Source: Paraphysomonas bandaiensis | Taxonomy: Eukaryota; Chrysophyceae | Direction of reading: 5' to 3' | DNA: 64,000 bases | Assembly (NCBI GenBank): GCA_965644295.1 | Contig: CBFFRP010000287.1 | Span: 62,001 to 126,000 of the forward strand | Shown here: positions 1 to 10,593 of the stretch, one piece after another | Layout: each line of letters begins with the position of its first letter | Position numbering within the stretch: the first letter of the stretch is position 1 | Notes under the pieces: model-generated | Databases searched by the model: none | Told to the model about the DNA's origin: nothing | What the model saw: only the letters and a program-made list of their open reading frames with translations | Made by a program: the position numbers and the translations under genes

Positions 1-1
1 A

Positions 2-1456
2 TCGTCATTTCCTACTTGTTACCCTTCTGTATCGGAAACTGTTGTATGCCTTCCAGGCGATCGTGAGTACTGTAATAATCGGGGATTTTGTTCTCCAACC
101 GGTGAAGAATGTGTTTGTGACGATTTTTTGCATTATTGGCCCTCTGAAAGATGTGCTACATGGCATGATGGTCGTGAGCTTGAGGACGGTTGGTTTTGCT
201 ACCCGAATACTGTGGATCAGTACTGTAGTTGGATGGGAGTATGTGATTCATCTGGATTGGAGTGCTTATGTTTTGATTATCAGCATCGGTCCACTGTGGA
301 TCGCTGTTTGACTTGGTTTCCGGCACCTACTCCTTCTCCAGCTGTAGCTTCTACTGAGCCGACTGTTGACATAACTTGTGTTCCAGGAGATCGTAAGTAC
401 TGTAATAATCGGGGATTTTGCTCTCCAACCGGTGAAGATTGTGTTTGTGACGATTTTTTGCATTATTGGCCCTCTGAAAGATGTGCTACATGGCATGATG
501 GTCGTGAGCTTGAGGACGGTTGGTTTTGCTACCCGAATACTGTGGATCAGTACTGTAGTTGGATGGGAGTATGTGATTCATCTGGATTGGAGTGTATATG
601 TCAGGATTCTGAACATAGATCATCTACAGATCGTTGTTCGACGTGGTCCCCTGTGCCAACACCACGTTCCGTAGCTACTCCTCATTCCTGTACACCAGAC
701 TCACGGTCTGATTGTAATAATCGAGGGAGGTGTCATTCTGATGGAAAATCATGCGTGTGTGATGACCCTTTGCATTACTGGCCCTCGGAAATGTGTTCTA
801 CCTATCATCATGGATCTCAACTCGAAGAATCCCAGTGTTGTACTCCGAATTCAATCGACTATTACTGTGCATGGATGGGAGTATGTGATTCCACTGGATC
901 AAAATGTATATGCAATGATCCAGATCACAGAATTGCTTCAGAGCGTTGTCAGTATTATCATGATATTGTACCGTACTCTCCTGCGCCTTCCAGTACCTTT
1001 TCATGTCCAGAACTTATGTCTATAGGTGAACATGACTCATTTGGAAACAAGCCAAGAAGATTCTTCAACTCTGATAATTCTGTGTATTGGCTCATTTCTC
1101 TTATCGCCGTCATCACAGTACTTGCCGTTGTTGTTGCCTGGGTTCTAGTATCATCCAGGCATGCTAAAAATGTAGAAGGCACTTCTCACCAATTTCCAGA
1201 GCGGAACTCATTTCAAGTTATCTCTCCTTATTACGGCAATACGAATTTGGGAGCTGATAATGTTCCATCAGATGCACGTGCTGAAGTTGAGCTACGATCG
1301 AACTCGTTTGCAAGATTGCGATCCACTATTGGCCGGAAATCTCTACAGCCGTTCAATCGATCTTCAGTGTATGAGGAATTCGAGGATACCCAAGATAATG
1401 ACATTACGGATAAATCTTCTGTTGCCGTAGTGCAAAATGATTATGCCAGAGTGTGA
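2..1456 (+). CDS. EGF-like repeat transmembrane surface protein, 5' partial
   Basis: The frame is open from base 2 to a TGA at 1454-1456, so the N-terminus lies upstream of the window; 484 residues are visible. The ectodomain has three units of about 110 residues, each made of two six-cysteine EGF-like modules (first type with CNNRGFC, CVCDD and HYWPSERC; second type with QYCSWMGVC and CICxD). Pro/Thr/Ser-rich linkers separate the units. One membrane span of about 24 hydrophobic residues (WLISLIAVITVLAVVVAWVL) is encoded near 1087-1150, followed by a cytoplasmic tail of about 100 Ser/Arg-rich residues. This predicts a type I plasma-membrane protein for adhesion or surface recognition; ligand unknown. 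Units 1 and 2 are nearly identical in DNA. I do not recognise a specific orthologue. Confidence 0.8.
   Translation, partial: SSFPTCYPSVSETVVCLPGDREYCNNRGFCSPTGEECVCDDFLHYWPSERCATWHDGRELEDGWFCYPNTVDQYCSWMGVCDSSGLECLCFDYQHRSTVDRCLTWFPAPTPSPAVASTEPTVDITCVPGDRKYCNNRGFCSPTGEDCVCDDFLHYWPSERCATWHDGRELEDGWFCYPNTVDQYCSWMGVCDSSGLECICQDSEHRSSTDRCSTWSPVPTPRSVATPHSCTPDSRSDCNNRGRCHSDGKSCVCDDPLHYWPSEMCSTYHHGSQLEESQCCTPNSIDYYCAWMGVCDSTGSKCICNDPDHRIASERCQYYHDIVPYSPAPSSTFSCPELMSIGEHDSFGNKPRRFFNSDNSVYWLISLIAVITVLAVVVAWVLVSSRHAKNVEGTSHQFPERNSFQVISPYYGNTNLGADNVPSDARAEVELRSNSFARLRSTIGRKSLQPFNRSSVYEEFEDTQDNDITDKSSVAVVQNDYARV
59..955 (+). repeat. 330-bp coding tandem duplication in EGF ectodomain
   Basis: The stretch beginning GATCGTGAGTACTGTAATAA at 59 recurs at 389 as GATCGTAAGTACTGTAATAA, a 330-bp (110-codon) period. 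Identity is near complete for more than 200 bp. A third unit from about 698 keeps the cysteine pattern but has diverged strongly. Units 1 and 2 are therefore a recent in-frame duplication or have been homogenised. Confidence 0.85.
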
Positions 1457-2245
1457 TCGCTGTTTGTGGTTCATGTAATCTGTTTGATGCGACATTTTAT
1501 GGTATAAATGCTAATACATTCGTGTTTTGAAATGGCACTCCTACTTCACATCGATTGCATTCAATGCAGTTGTAAAAATTGTAGTAGATAAATTATTAGT
1601 CTTGTAGGAATATCTTTAAGCAATGATTATTATTATCATGATGTGATAGTTTTCTGCTTAAAGTAATACTTTAGGATTGATTATATTCATGCTTACACTG
1701 CAACCACATTCCAGGACATGTTTTCTACGAAGTACGTCAATATCATAAATCTGCTACGCGACTGTGAAGATTGCCATCAATAGTTCTTCTGCCGTACTCA
1801 TGTAATAATCAGACTTTCATATATAGTTCTTCTAGAATTATACTTTAAGTACCGGATAGATTTCTTCGGAAAACTAACGTGAGCCGCAAACACAAAGAAC
1901 GTTCTTCCCAATCATAGCCAAATGCTTGTAATTGCAATTAAATTGCATGAATTTTACGTAACAATTGAAATTTAATTGCTCGCTGGAAGTTTGCAAAGAA
2001 ATTGAAATTAATTGGAAATTATTTCTCTGGAGACAATACCCATATGAATCCAAAGTTGGTCAGACTTATTGGTCTAAAAATTGATAAGATTGTGCCATTG
2101 ATAGAATGCGCTTTACACAAACTGAACTTTGCTGTGCTTCTATGTTGTGAAGAGCATTACGCTGGGCTGATGGATAGCATTACCAAACTGTGCAAACAGC
2201 TCGTACTCTGAAAAATGCAAGCAAATTCATGAAACAAGACTTGCC
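1457..2245. other. spacer with truncated retroposon fragment
   Basis: No convincing gene. At about 1847-1931 there is a fragment of the dispersed retroposon described at 7105-7540 (shared motifs AAGTACCGGA, AAACTAACGTGAGCCGCAAA and CATAGCCAAATGCTTGT), cut off on its 3' side. From about 1950 to 2030 the DNA is rich in AATTGAAATT motifs that partly mirror 3065-3119 in inverse orientation, so 1950-3119 may be an old inverted-repeat transposon. Confidence 0.45.
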
Positions 2246-2255
2246 ATGTGCTCTT

Positions 2256-2658
2256 TCAAAAAAGTCGGACTCGCACCTTTTCATGGTGTTCTGGGGGATA
2301 AGTACAACGTTTATATTTCTCCGGGAAACTAACGTTCTTCCCACTCATTGCCAAATGCTTGTGTGACACAAGGAACACTAATATATGTGTCACTTGTGTG
2401 TAGATGTCTTTGGACCTTGACGAATAGACAGGCACCAGGGACGGTGCTGCCTGCAGAAGTCAAGCATCCGGGCTGTTCACCTTAAGAACAGAGAACGAAA
2501 GTGGTTGCACCTTGGTGTTTGTGGTGATGCACAAGCAGCTTTCGTAGCGTTAAATATAGTAGTATATCAGTGTTAAGCACTAGTTAGTTAAATTGTCTAG
2601 CTACATTAGCTCTGACTCTCACACGCCTATTGCGAATAATCAGACATTCACTACTACT
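2256..2658 (+). mobile_element. SINE-like retroposon, copy A
   Basis: A copy of about 400 bp of the dispersed family (AAGTCGGACTCGCACC near the start, GAATAGACAGGCACC in the middle, ACACGCCTATTGCGAATAAT near the end). It lies between two direct repeats of ATGTGCTCTT, at 2246-2255 and 2659-2668, read as a target-site duplication. No coding capacity is visible. Confidence 0.65.
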
Positions 2659-2668
2659 ATGTGCTCTT

Positions 2669-4851
2669 GTGAGGAATGACACTCGGTGGGGTTCCATATA
2701 CCATGCTCCAAAGATTTTTGGAGTTCGCAGAAGATCTGGCCTGGTGCTATTTTGGCGATGCGGTGTCGACTAACCGACGAGAAGACACCAAGCGCACCAA
2801 GAACAAAGCGACTACGACCAAACCAACTAAGTACAGCTGCTTGAAGTATATTTACTCCACTACTAATTATGTAGAAGGCGTTTCAGTAGAGCAAAATCAA
2901 CATGAGTGATCTGCTCAAATTCATGGCATCTCATCGATTGGAGGCCCTTATGCTCTTGCGCTTTAATATTCTGTGTAAATGCAAGTACAGTTGCTCTTGC
3001 GCTTTAATATTCTGTGTAATGCAAGTACAGTTGAAGATGCTATTTGTGCTTGTAATGAGTAACTAATTCAATTATACAATAATTGGCAATTATAATTGCA
3101 ATTCATTGTTACGCAACCCTGGTGCATACAAATCGATAATTTGAGTCGAACGGCATTGTGCGCAGTGAAACTATCTTTGCAGAACGCAACCTAATTTTAG
3201 CTAACTTCGGTTCCTCTACCGCCATGTGCATGTGGTTGCAATTCTACCGTTTTTACTGCACGAATAAAACATTTCTGAGTATTAGCTAGCTAGCAACGTG
3301 CGCGGTTTGCCTTTTGTCGTACTCCTTTGTATGCAATATTATCTACTTTTCAACAACAAAAACTGGCAAACCACATTGCCAAGTATTATGACCTCAACTT
3401 TATATAGAACTCCCGTTAGAGACATTGCACTGTCACAAAGCAAGCCCCACACATTTTGCGGGACCACAACATCTCGAACAGCTCTGAGGCATCTTTCCAA
3501 TCCTACAAAACTCTTAAGCTTTCATTTCCTATCAATCTCGTCACGCATATTTTACAATAACTACCATCACCACAACAACACACAAGGTGGAGAAAACTTT
3601 AGAATTTTTCTTTTTCTTGTATCTGCCATTCCGCTACACTTCATATTTCATATTACGCCATCCATACACAGGAACTAAAGTTAATAAAATAGAATTGAAA
3701 TATTGATATTTCTATGTCCTCCTCAATCTTCTAAATATATTTTATTATTTATTCGGCAAACTGTGTGTGTCCACAAACCAACCCCATAAAATAACATCTG
3801 ATTATTGTAATGAGCTATACTTAAGGAAGCTTTCTATGTCACAAGTAGAGGATAACACAATGCATGACAACTTTACCTATCTAGTCCTGAGAAGCAATTT
3901 CACTAAATAGTGGTATCAGGAGTTCCTACAGTGTTTCTCCAGAGTTGCTAAGCATTACTGCAAGTGACATGCTGCAGCATACAAAGCACAATTGAATGCA
4001 AAACATCTTTATGATGGGCAGTAGAAATATTTCAACCACTCTATTAAAGATGACCTCGATATATAGCTTCAAAAATTATGAATCTATAGATACAGAATAT
4101 TGCGCAATATTAAGATGTGGGTGAATTAGAGCGCATAGAATGACAGTGGTCGTATCGCTTCCTCCATTGCTATATCTGAGTTAATTACGAATTGCTGGTT
4201 AACTACATTAGCATTCGTGATGCCGCATGTAACGAAAGCGAACATGAACATAGGTATTTCCCAATGACCTCTAATACATGAAGTACGAAATGGATCTAGA
4301 AGTGCATTCAATAGTCCGCATATTTAAATGATAGGAATATAGTTGCTGTATGCATGCCTTGTAAATATCTATGGCATGAATATGCGTGTCCCGAATAGCA
4401 ACTGTGAGAGGATTAAATTCCTACTTTACGCAAGGTGTGTACACTAAAAATAGCGGTATTTTATGTATTGTGACCAATATATCCCGAAATTACGTATTGG
4501 ACAGTGATTGTAACGGTTGAAAAGGCAATTGGTGAAACTGATATCGACACATACACATATACATACACATACACACACTGCTGTATACCCCCCATACACA
4601 CACCTCATCTGCACTGCTCACTGCTGAGGCAGCAGAAGACGTGACTGAATTAAGGTATACAGCACGCTCCCTCACCCCTTGATTAAAGCTCTTAATAGTG
4701 AGCCATTTAAGCTGTTGTGTAATCTCGCATAGGGAGCATTTAATATATGCGCAGTCACAACTCGAAATATTTTGTGTAGTATCAAACGAAAAAAAGCTCA
4801 TTGCTTCGACGTGATTGTTGTCATAATTTAGCCGCTCTGTGTATTCGTGGG
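2669..4851. other. spacer, no convincing gene
   Basis: About 2.2 kb without a supportable gene. Open frames at 2676-2909 and 3298-3678 have no recognisable domains, biased composition and non-ATG or arbitrary starts. Near 3100-3119 there is a hAT-like end when read on the minus strand (CAGGGTTGCGTAACAATGAA). A CA/TA-rich simple-sequence stretch lies at about 4545-4605. The final few hundred bases probably hold the promoter of the gene starting at 4852. Confidence 0.4.
2951..3031 (+). repeat. two-copy 40-bp tandem repeat
   Basis: TGCTCTTGCGCTTTAATATT and the bases after it occur at 2951-2991 and again, one A shorter, at 2992-3031. This is a simple recent tandem duplication in non-coding DNA. 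Confidence 0.85.
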
Positions 4852-6677
4852 ATGTCGTTTACTGCATCATTTAGTTATAATCGCTTTTCTATAGATGATG
4901 AAATCGAAAGGTGTACGCAGGAGGTGTTTGAAACCGTGTGGGCATCGTTTTCATCTGAAATTGATGTTAAGTGGGTGAAGACATTGGAGATTCCGTTATC
5001 AACTGAGATTGCTATGCATAAACTGCATGAAGTCGTACATCTCGCTACTTTTATGCATGATGGAAATTTCACAGAGGGTGTTCCATTGGAACATTTTACA
5101 CCAGATAAGGAGCCTGTGCCAATACCTGTCGATAACTGGGCGAGAGGAGCAGGTACGTCTAAATTGTAACGTAATTATGCAGCGCACTCATTTTTGCAAT
5201 ACAGTTCCGATTCGGCATATTGCAGCCGTTGATGACACAATGTATAAAGGAGATATGGGGAGTGATGGTACGAGAACACCGAGTGTGAGTAGTATGCGTT
5301 CGTCTACAACAGGTCGTACGAAGTCTTCATCCAGTAGTCACCATCGCGGTGCCTCTCGCGGAGGAGTTATGCGCACAGACTTTCACGATAACTCACCCAA
5401 AATCATTGAACTTGATGACGAGTACTCATCAGTTCCTGGAGATTCTGGGAATATCAATGGTACAGGCTATATGTACGACATGCTTCAAAAAGCGGTAGGC
5501 ACATTCGTACATGATTTTCGAAGGAATAACCCATTTATTCAGAATAATCGATTGAAAAAACAAGCCCATGCAGATGATGATGTCAAGGATGAGTTCCAAA
5601 CGCTTGAAGAAGAAGTACAACGGGCTGCTGCTGAACTGAAGGGGAAGAAGTATGCATTCGATCAAAACGGAAAGCCAATAACTATCAGCGTTGTTAAGCC
5701 AGATAGTCTTCCGCCGTATGCTTACCAGCCCTCTCTTAATGTCAACACTGAAAGTTCAAGTGACTCTTTGAAGAAAGGGAAAAAGACGAAGAAAAAGATT
5801 CGAGTTGCAGGCTCCCGAAGTGTCGATCACCCACAATTTTTGCCAACAGCATCACTGGCAACTGCACTTTCATCACATGCTTCAATATCGTTGAACCCTG
5901 GCGTAACCCTTCAGAGTGGTGACATTATTCGTGAGGGTCCTGTCCGTTCTGATGATCCAAAGGTAGTAGAGTAATTGACGTTGTTGTTTATAGTATCATT
6001 TCTGTGTTTAACAGAAACCGTCGAGGAAAGAGTTTTTCAATAGACAAGCTATGGCGCGATCCACAGCATCAAGTTTAGATATGAGCAACCGAATTGACCC
6101 TTCTTCACCTTGGTATGACTCTGAGGGCGCTTCACCGACTGTTGGTAGTTCGACTGACGTAATGAAATCTGGTGGATCAATGCTCTCAACAAAAGATAAT
6201 GTAAGCGCTAGCGGATTTAGCACTGGGGCGCGGTACAAAGATATTGATCCAATGGAAGGGGCCCGAAAAATTTCACCGCAGCAAGACACTGAGAGTGCTG
6301 ATGTGAAAACTACAGAAAACATTGAATCTGAAGACAACAGCATAAAGCAACGGCAGTACTCCCGTACTACTCAACCAAAACGCGTTGTTTCACAACCCAT
6401 AAAGCCGACGCAGAAGCAACGAGAAATTGTGAGCTTACTGCATGGGGGAACAGAGAATGCTGGCCCCCGTGATAGAATTTCACATCATGCTCTTGAGTCG
6501 AGGAGAAAAATAACCTTTGCTGAGCAACATTTACCTCGCAGTTTAAGTCCTACTGGTTCCCTAATGCAAAACTCGGCGTTGTCTAATGGGAATGACTCGC
6601 TTTCTGCAACGTCACATTCTGTTAAGGGTGGTAGCGTGAAGCACGAACGACTGGATATTGCGAGAGAGATATTTTGA
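4852..6677 (+). CDS. C2orf81-like (DUF4639-type) protein
   Basis: Three exons, 4852-5152, 5205-5962 and 6015-6677, joined by two 52-nt GT-AG introns, give 573 residues in one frame. The ATG at 4852 is the first in the frame; the upstream open stretch starts only with TTG. The N-terminal ~115 residues are ordered and hydrophobic and end in a short conserved-looking block (VDNWARGAVPIRH) resembling the end of the vertebrate C2orf81 domain. The rest is low-complexity Ser/Thr/Lys-rich sequence with a basic patch (KKGKKTKKKIRV) and probably disordered. Molecular function is unknown; the family is, as far as I recall, mostly seen in organisms with cilia. The family assignment rests on pattern memory. 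Confidence 0.6.
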
Positions 6678-7090
6678 TGATATATTGAGCTTTTTGCGTT
6701 CTTGTGCTGGAGTTTTGTGTTGTAGTTGATAGTATTATACCATGTAGTCGAATAATAGTTTTAGTATTTAAGTAACCTCAATGCAGTGATTTTAAGTAGA
6801 AATACTCGCGCAGATTCTAGCAGTACTGTGATAGACCACTTGACTTCGTGTTTCCTATGGCTTACGTATGTTGTGTAAAACTAGTAAGGGTTGTACTTAA
6901 TACAGCACATACGTATATAATAATTTGTGTGTATAATACTATGTGAAACTTAAAGTACTATATATTAATGTAATGATGAAGAGTGACCTTGTTTGGTCTT
7001 TAAGATTTACGACATGCAGATTGAAGTAGCCGTAAAGGTTCAAATGTATACGATACTACTACGTGTGCATCACACATCGTACTGTACAAT
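6678..7090. other. A/T-rich spacer, nothing recognised
   Basis: About 410 bp downstream of the C2orf81-like gene. Probably 3' untranslated and intergenic DNA; no open frame or RNA motif could be supported. Confidence 0.4.
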
Positions 7091-7104
7091 ATATCAATAT
7101 ATAT

Positions 7105-7540
7105 CCCTCAATAAAGTCGGACTCGCACCTTTCGTGGTGTTTTGGGGGATAAGTACCAGAGAGATTTTCTCTGGGAAACTAACGTAAGCCGCAAACATAG
7201 TCAGCAGATATTCTTCTGTCTAGTCATAGCCGAATGCTTGTGTGGTACAAGGGACACCAATGAGTGTCACTTGTGTAGACGTCTTTGGGCCCTGATGAAT
7301 AAACAGACATCCGGGAATGGGCCCAACTCAAGGGCATCCGGGATAGGGCCCACCGGAAGGGTAACCGGGGATATTGGGCCGCCTAATGAAGTTAAGCAGC
7401 TTCCGTAGCGTTAAATAGTAGGGTAAAAAAAGTGTGTATTGATTAGTTACAGGTAGAGGTCTAACTAGTTTGTCTAGCATTCATCCAGCTACTAAGTTGG
7501 TGCAGGTTTTTATCGCCTATTGCTAATAATAAGACTTTGA
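7105..7540 (+). mobile_element. SINE-like retroposon, copy B (reference copy)
   Basis: A 436-bp element between direct repeats ATATCAATATATAT at 7091-7104 and 7541-7554, a 14-bp target-site duplication. It starts CCCTCAATAAAGTCGGACTC and contains GGAAACTAACGTAAGCCGCA, GTGTCACTTGTGTAGACGTC, a CATCCGGGA-rich block and a 3' end CGCCTATTGCTAATAATAAG. No open frame is shared between copies and there are no terminal inverted repeats. TSD length and 5'-truncated relatives fit LINE-mobilised retroposition. I see no clear Pol III A/B boxes, so the source RNA is unknown. Confidence 0.75.
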
Positions 7541-7587
7541 ATATCAATATATATTGTACTGTATACTGTATAGTATTGTATTTAGAA

Positions 7588-7870
7588 CCCTCAAAAAGTC
7601 GGACTTCCACCTTCTTTTCGTGGTGTTTTGGGGGATAAGTGTCGGAGATATTTATCCGGGAAACTAACGTGAGCCTGAAACATATGATAGCCAGCAGATA
7701 ACGTCCTGCCTACTCATCTACTCATAGCCTAATGCTTGTGTATAGTCGTCTTTGGGCCTTGACAAATAAACAGGGATCAGGATGTAGGATATCATAGTTA
7801 TGCACTAGTTAGTTAAATTGTTTGCTACATTAGTTCTGACTCTTCCATGCTTATTGCTAATAATAAGACA
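7588..7870 (+). mobile_element. SINE-like retroposon, copy C (internally deleted)
   Basis: Starts CCCTCAAAAAGTCGGACTTC and ends near GCTTATTGCTAATAATAAGA, the same ends as copy B, but about 150 bp of the middle (the CATCCGGG block) is missing. No clear target-site duplication is visible. Confidence 0.6.
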
Positions 7871-8292
7871 TGTACTACTATAGTTTATTTGCTAAACATA
7901 AACGATGCTGCTAGCACAATTATTGTGAGTATGATCTACTAGTCATGTCAGATCCGAATACGAAAACTACGAATAAAGTGCAAGCCATAATCTAAAAAGC
8001 CCAATAATTTAATAAATTCCAATGACTCGACTGCTTACATTCTATTACTAAACAAGAAAAAGACTGTGCGCTCTTAGGCTCTTACCACTATAACGGTCTA
8101 AAACTATTCTCTATTGATAACGTCTGTAGGCATAATAACACTATATAACCATTGCACAACATATGTACAGCTAAGTGTCAAATAAAACTAGAAGTATCAC
8201 TACTAAAAACTACAATGAACTCATATATGATAAATGAATTCAACTGGAGGACACTATCACAGTCCAAGGTATATGTACACTTTCAAAATACA
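7871..8292. other. A/T-rich spacer
   Basis: No gene recognised. It should contain the 3' end region of the minus-strand gene ending at 8293. The open frame at 8152-8388 overlaps that gene and has no recognisable domain. Confidence 0.35.
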
Positions 8293-9372
8293 CTAGCAAC
8301 ATTCCTCGGCCCGATGTTGATGATAAGCATTATCATCTTTGGTATCGTACATCCACTCGTATTCAGCCAAATCGATACTGCCCCATGATATATCACGAGT
8401 ATATAGATGTGCCGAGCCCAGGCCTTCTCTATGCGGCTGCGGTTGCGCATAGGTGAGTTGATCGTTGTCAGCAAAATCGCTGAGTAAAGATGAATTACGT
8501 AGAAGATAAGTACCATCGACAACAGGTTCGACGAATTCTTCAGTAAAAGAATCAAAGTCAATAATATCTACACTTTCATTTCCGGAAGAATTGCTACTAA
8601 ACAATTGCGGCGGATCCTCAAAAATAAAATCATCGGGAATTAACTTCCTGTATGCCTGGTCACGCTGCTTTCGTTCTATTTTCAATGGAGAATGCTGTTG
8701 GTGCTTGGCTACTGTCTTCTTCCTGTACGGACGTTTTTGCTTGTTAGTTTTCTTCGCTTTCCACTTGTAGCGCTTCGCAGGGAGCACATTCCCCTCACAT
8801 TCATAAATTTTTACACGATCACAGGTTGGGCGAGTTTGTCCCGAACCTGTGATATAGGTTGCTCCATAGCCCTCAACAAACTTTGGGACAACGTCCAATG
8901 CAACGCCTTTATTTTTTTTTGCTGGAATGATTTGAAATAGAATATGCATCCAGTTCGCTGTCTGCAGCAACCGCTGTCTCTCACGTTCATCTCGAACACT
9001 CATTTCAGGGTACTTCTCTAAAAAGTCTTCCATCGATTTGTACTTCAGATTTACTCCAGTTTCTGGCAAGGAGTTGATTAGGTGAAGAATTACCCGTAAG
9101 AAGCTGTTTGTAAGGGTATTTTTTCGAATTAATCCACGCACCAATTCACTAGTCGCATTCACGATATCGCTGAAACTGCCAGCACTGTTGGCCATAGTAG
9201 AAACTCGGGTAGCATGCAGTATCAATGACTGCTGTTCAGCAGGTGATAAAACGTCAACGATGGACTTTTCAGCATCATACTTATGGGACCATGACTGGCG
9301 CAGTAAAGGAGGTATTGTATTAGGATCATCAAATCCAATGGAGTTCGAGACAGATATAGCGGACGATTGCAT
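8293..9372 (-). CDS. hypothetical basic protein, 359 residues
   Basis: Single-exon frame with an ATG at 9372 and stop at 8293. Residues 1-190 look folded and partly helical. Around residues 170-195 there is a conserved-looking block containing YGATYITGSGQTRPTCDR. It is followed by a strongly basic stretch (RYKWKAKKTNKQKRPYRKK) that could be a nuclear localisation or nucleic-acid-binding signal, then an acidic, Asn/Ser-rich C-terminus. No signal peptide or membrane span is seen. I do not recognise the family; nuclear location is only an inference from the basic patch. The gene faces away from the CMC1-like gene across about 650 bp. Confidence 0.65.
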   Translation of the reverse strand: MQSSAISVSNSIGFDDPNTIPPLLRQSWSHKYDAEKSIVDVLSPAEQQSLILHATRVSTMANSAGSFSDIVNATSELVRGLIRKNTLTNSFLRVILHLINSLPETGVNLKYKSMEDFLEKYPEMSVRDERERQRLLQTANWMHILFQIIPAKKNKGVALDVVPKFVEGYGATYITGSGQTRPTCDRVKIYECEGNVLPAKRYKWKAKKTNKQKRPYRKKTVAKHQQHSPLKIERKQRDQAYRKLIPDDFIFEDPPQLFSSNSSGNESVDIIDFDSFTEEFVEPVVDGTYLLRNSSLLSDFADNDQLTYAQPQPHREGLGSAHLYTRDISWGSIDLAEYEWMYDTKDDNAYHQHRAEECC

Positions 9373-10023
9373 ATTTTACCACTAAATACTATATATTATG
9401 AAAGAGATTCTCGGTACAGTAATCAGATAACCAGACACTCTCTGTGTACAACGAAACGGAGTTCTCAGAATCTGTAAAGAGAAAACAAAACGAATGGAGC
9501 CCTTCAGATATATTAAGAAAGGCAGATGTGTGGTTGAGTAACGTACTCAAGCGCGACGATGACAAGGGTATGGGTAAGGGATTGTTTGTGTGGAGTTGTG
9601 TTAAGTGTTCAAATGACCGGAACTTTGCCCCCAAATATTGCCAGTCAGAACAAGATTCCCGGATATTTCTTCCATGTAATTGTAAGGACATTGTGTATTC
9701 CCGAACTTTTCTGAATGTATGAGGTGTGAAAATTTCATTGGATGACAGAACTTTGGTGGGGGATCACAAAATACTAAAAAAACTGTATATTCCTGAAAAA
9801 CAGTGATTTCCAGAAAAAAAAGAATACCGAATGAACAGCCTTACATACATACATGATATACAGTGCTACTCGACGTAATACACGTGAATACCATGGAATA
9901 CAGTATACCATATGCATGCGTATAGGCAGCATACCCAACTAAGTCTATGATGATAGCATGAGCTAGATGGCCCAGCTGAATAATACGAGCTCGAACCAAT
10001 ATCGGTGACTCTATTTGCCTCGA
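9373..10023. other. divergent intergenic region
   Basis: Lies between the minus-strand unknown gene and the plus-strand CMC1-like gene, so it probably holds both promoters. A 92-codon frame at 9444-9722 lacks an ATG near its start and matches nothing I know, so it is not called. Confidence 0.35.
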
Positions 10024-10372
10024 ATGGGAGAAAGTTCAGATAATTCACCACCTGACGGTAAGAGTGATGCCCGAGATAGCAGATTGGGATACATCCGCAA
10101 AACAGAAGAGGAGGCCATAAGAAAGAGACTGATAGCTGAAGCAAATGAGAAATGCCAAGACTTTTACCATGCCTTCGGAGAATGTGCGAAAGCTAACGGG
10201 GTACTTGTGGTGTTGAAATGCAGAAGAGAAAATCTCGCAAGTACTGTTGCATATCATTTACATTCCATGCATAACCTGATATTGTGCAGTTAGTACATGC
10301 ATAGAGACACATTATAACGAGGACGTGTTTCAAAAGTATATTCAGGACCGCGGACTAAAAGTTAGACCTTGA
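10024..10372 (+). CDS. CMC1: COX assembly mitochondrial protein, CMC1-like (twin-CX9C)
   Basis: Two exons, 10024-10240 and 10290-10372, with a 49-nt intron, encode 99 residues. The core has the twin CX9C pattern of CHCH proteins: CQDFYHAFGEC, then a KCRREN segment, then an exon-2 segment with TCIETHYNEDVFQKYI. The third cysteine is in KCRREN and the fourth in TCIE, as in Cmc1 proteins. These act in the mitochondrial intermembrane space in copper delivery and cytochrome c oxidase assembly. The ATG at 10024 was chosen because the upstream extension starts with TTG. The family length of about 100 residues fits. Confidence 0.75.
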
Positions 10373-10585
10373 TTAGATTGTATTGTGACGCGTTTAGAAA
10401 TTTGCTATTCCAATTGTCAATCTGAATTAGTGCAATGACGAAGTGAAACGTAATTATCGGATGAAAGGAATAGTTTTTAAATTAGTAATACTGTACTAAT
10501 TGCTAAGAAATAGGAGCCATAATTGCTTTTGCTCGGTAACCATGTGATATAGGAATTAAATGAACAGATCTTTCCATTCATATCA
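10373..10585. other. short spacer before hAT element
   Basis: About 210 bp between the CMC1-like stop and the transposon target-site duplication. Probably the 3' untranslated region; nothing else seen. Confidence 0.35.
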
Positions 10586-10593
10586 CTGTAAAC

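Noticed and set aside
3298-3678. 126-codon frame on the plus strand
   Set aside because: Starts at GTG, has no domain or codon pattern like neighbours and no splice continuation.
7105-7540. Dispersed 400-bp repeats as solo LTRs
   Set aside because: Target duplications are 10-14 bp, not 4-6 bp; copies are 5'-truncated and lack TG...CA ends.
9444-9722. 92-codon plus-strand frame between two divergent genes
   Set aside because: No ATG near its start and no family resemblance; lies where promoters are expected.
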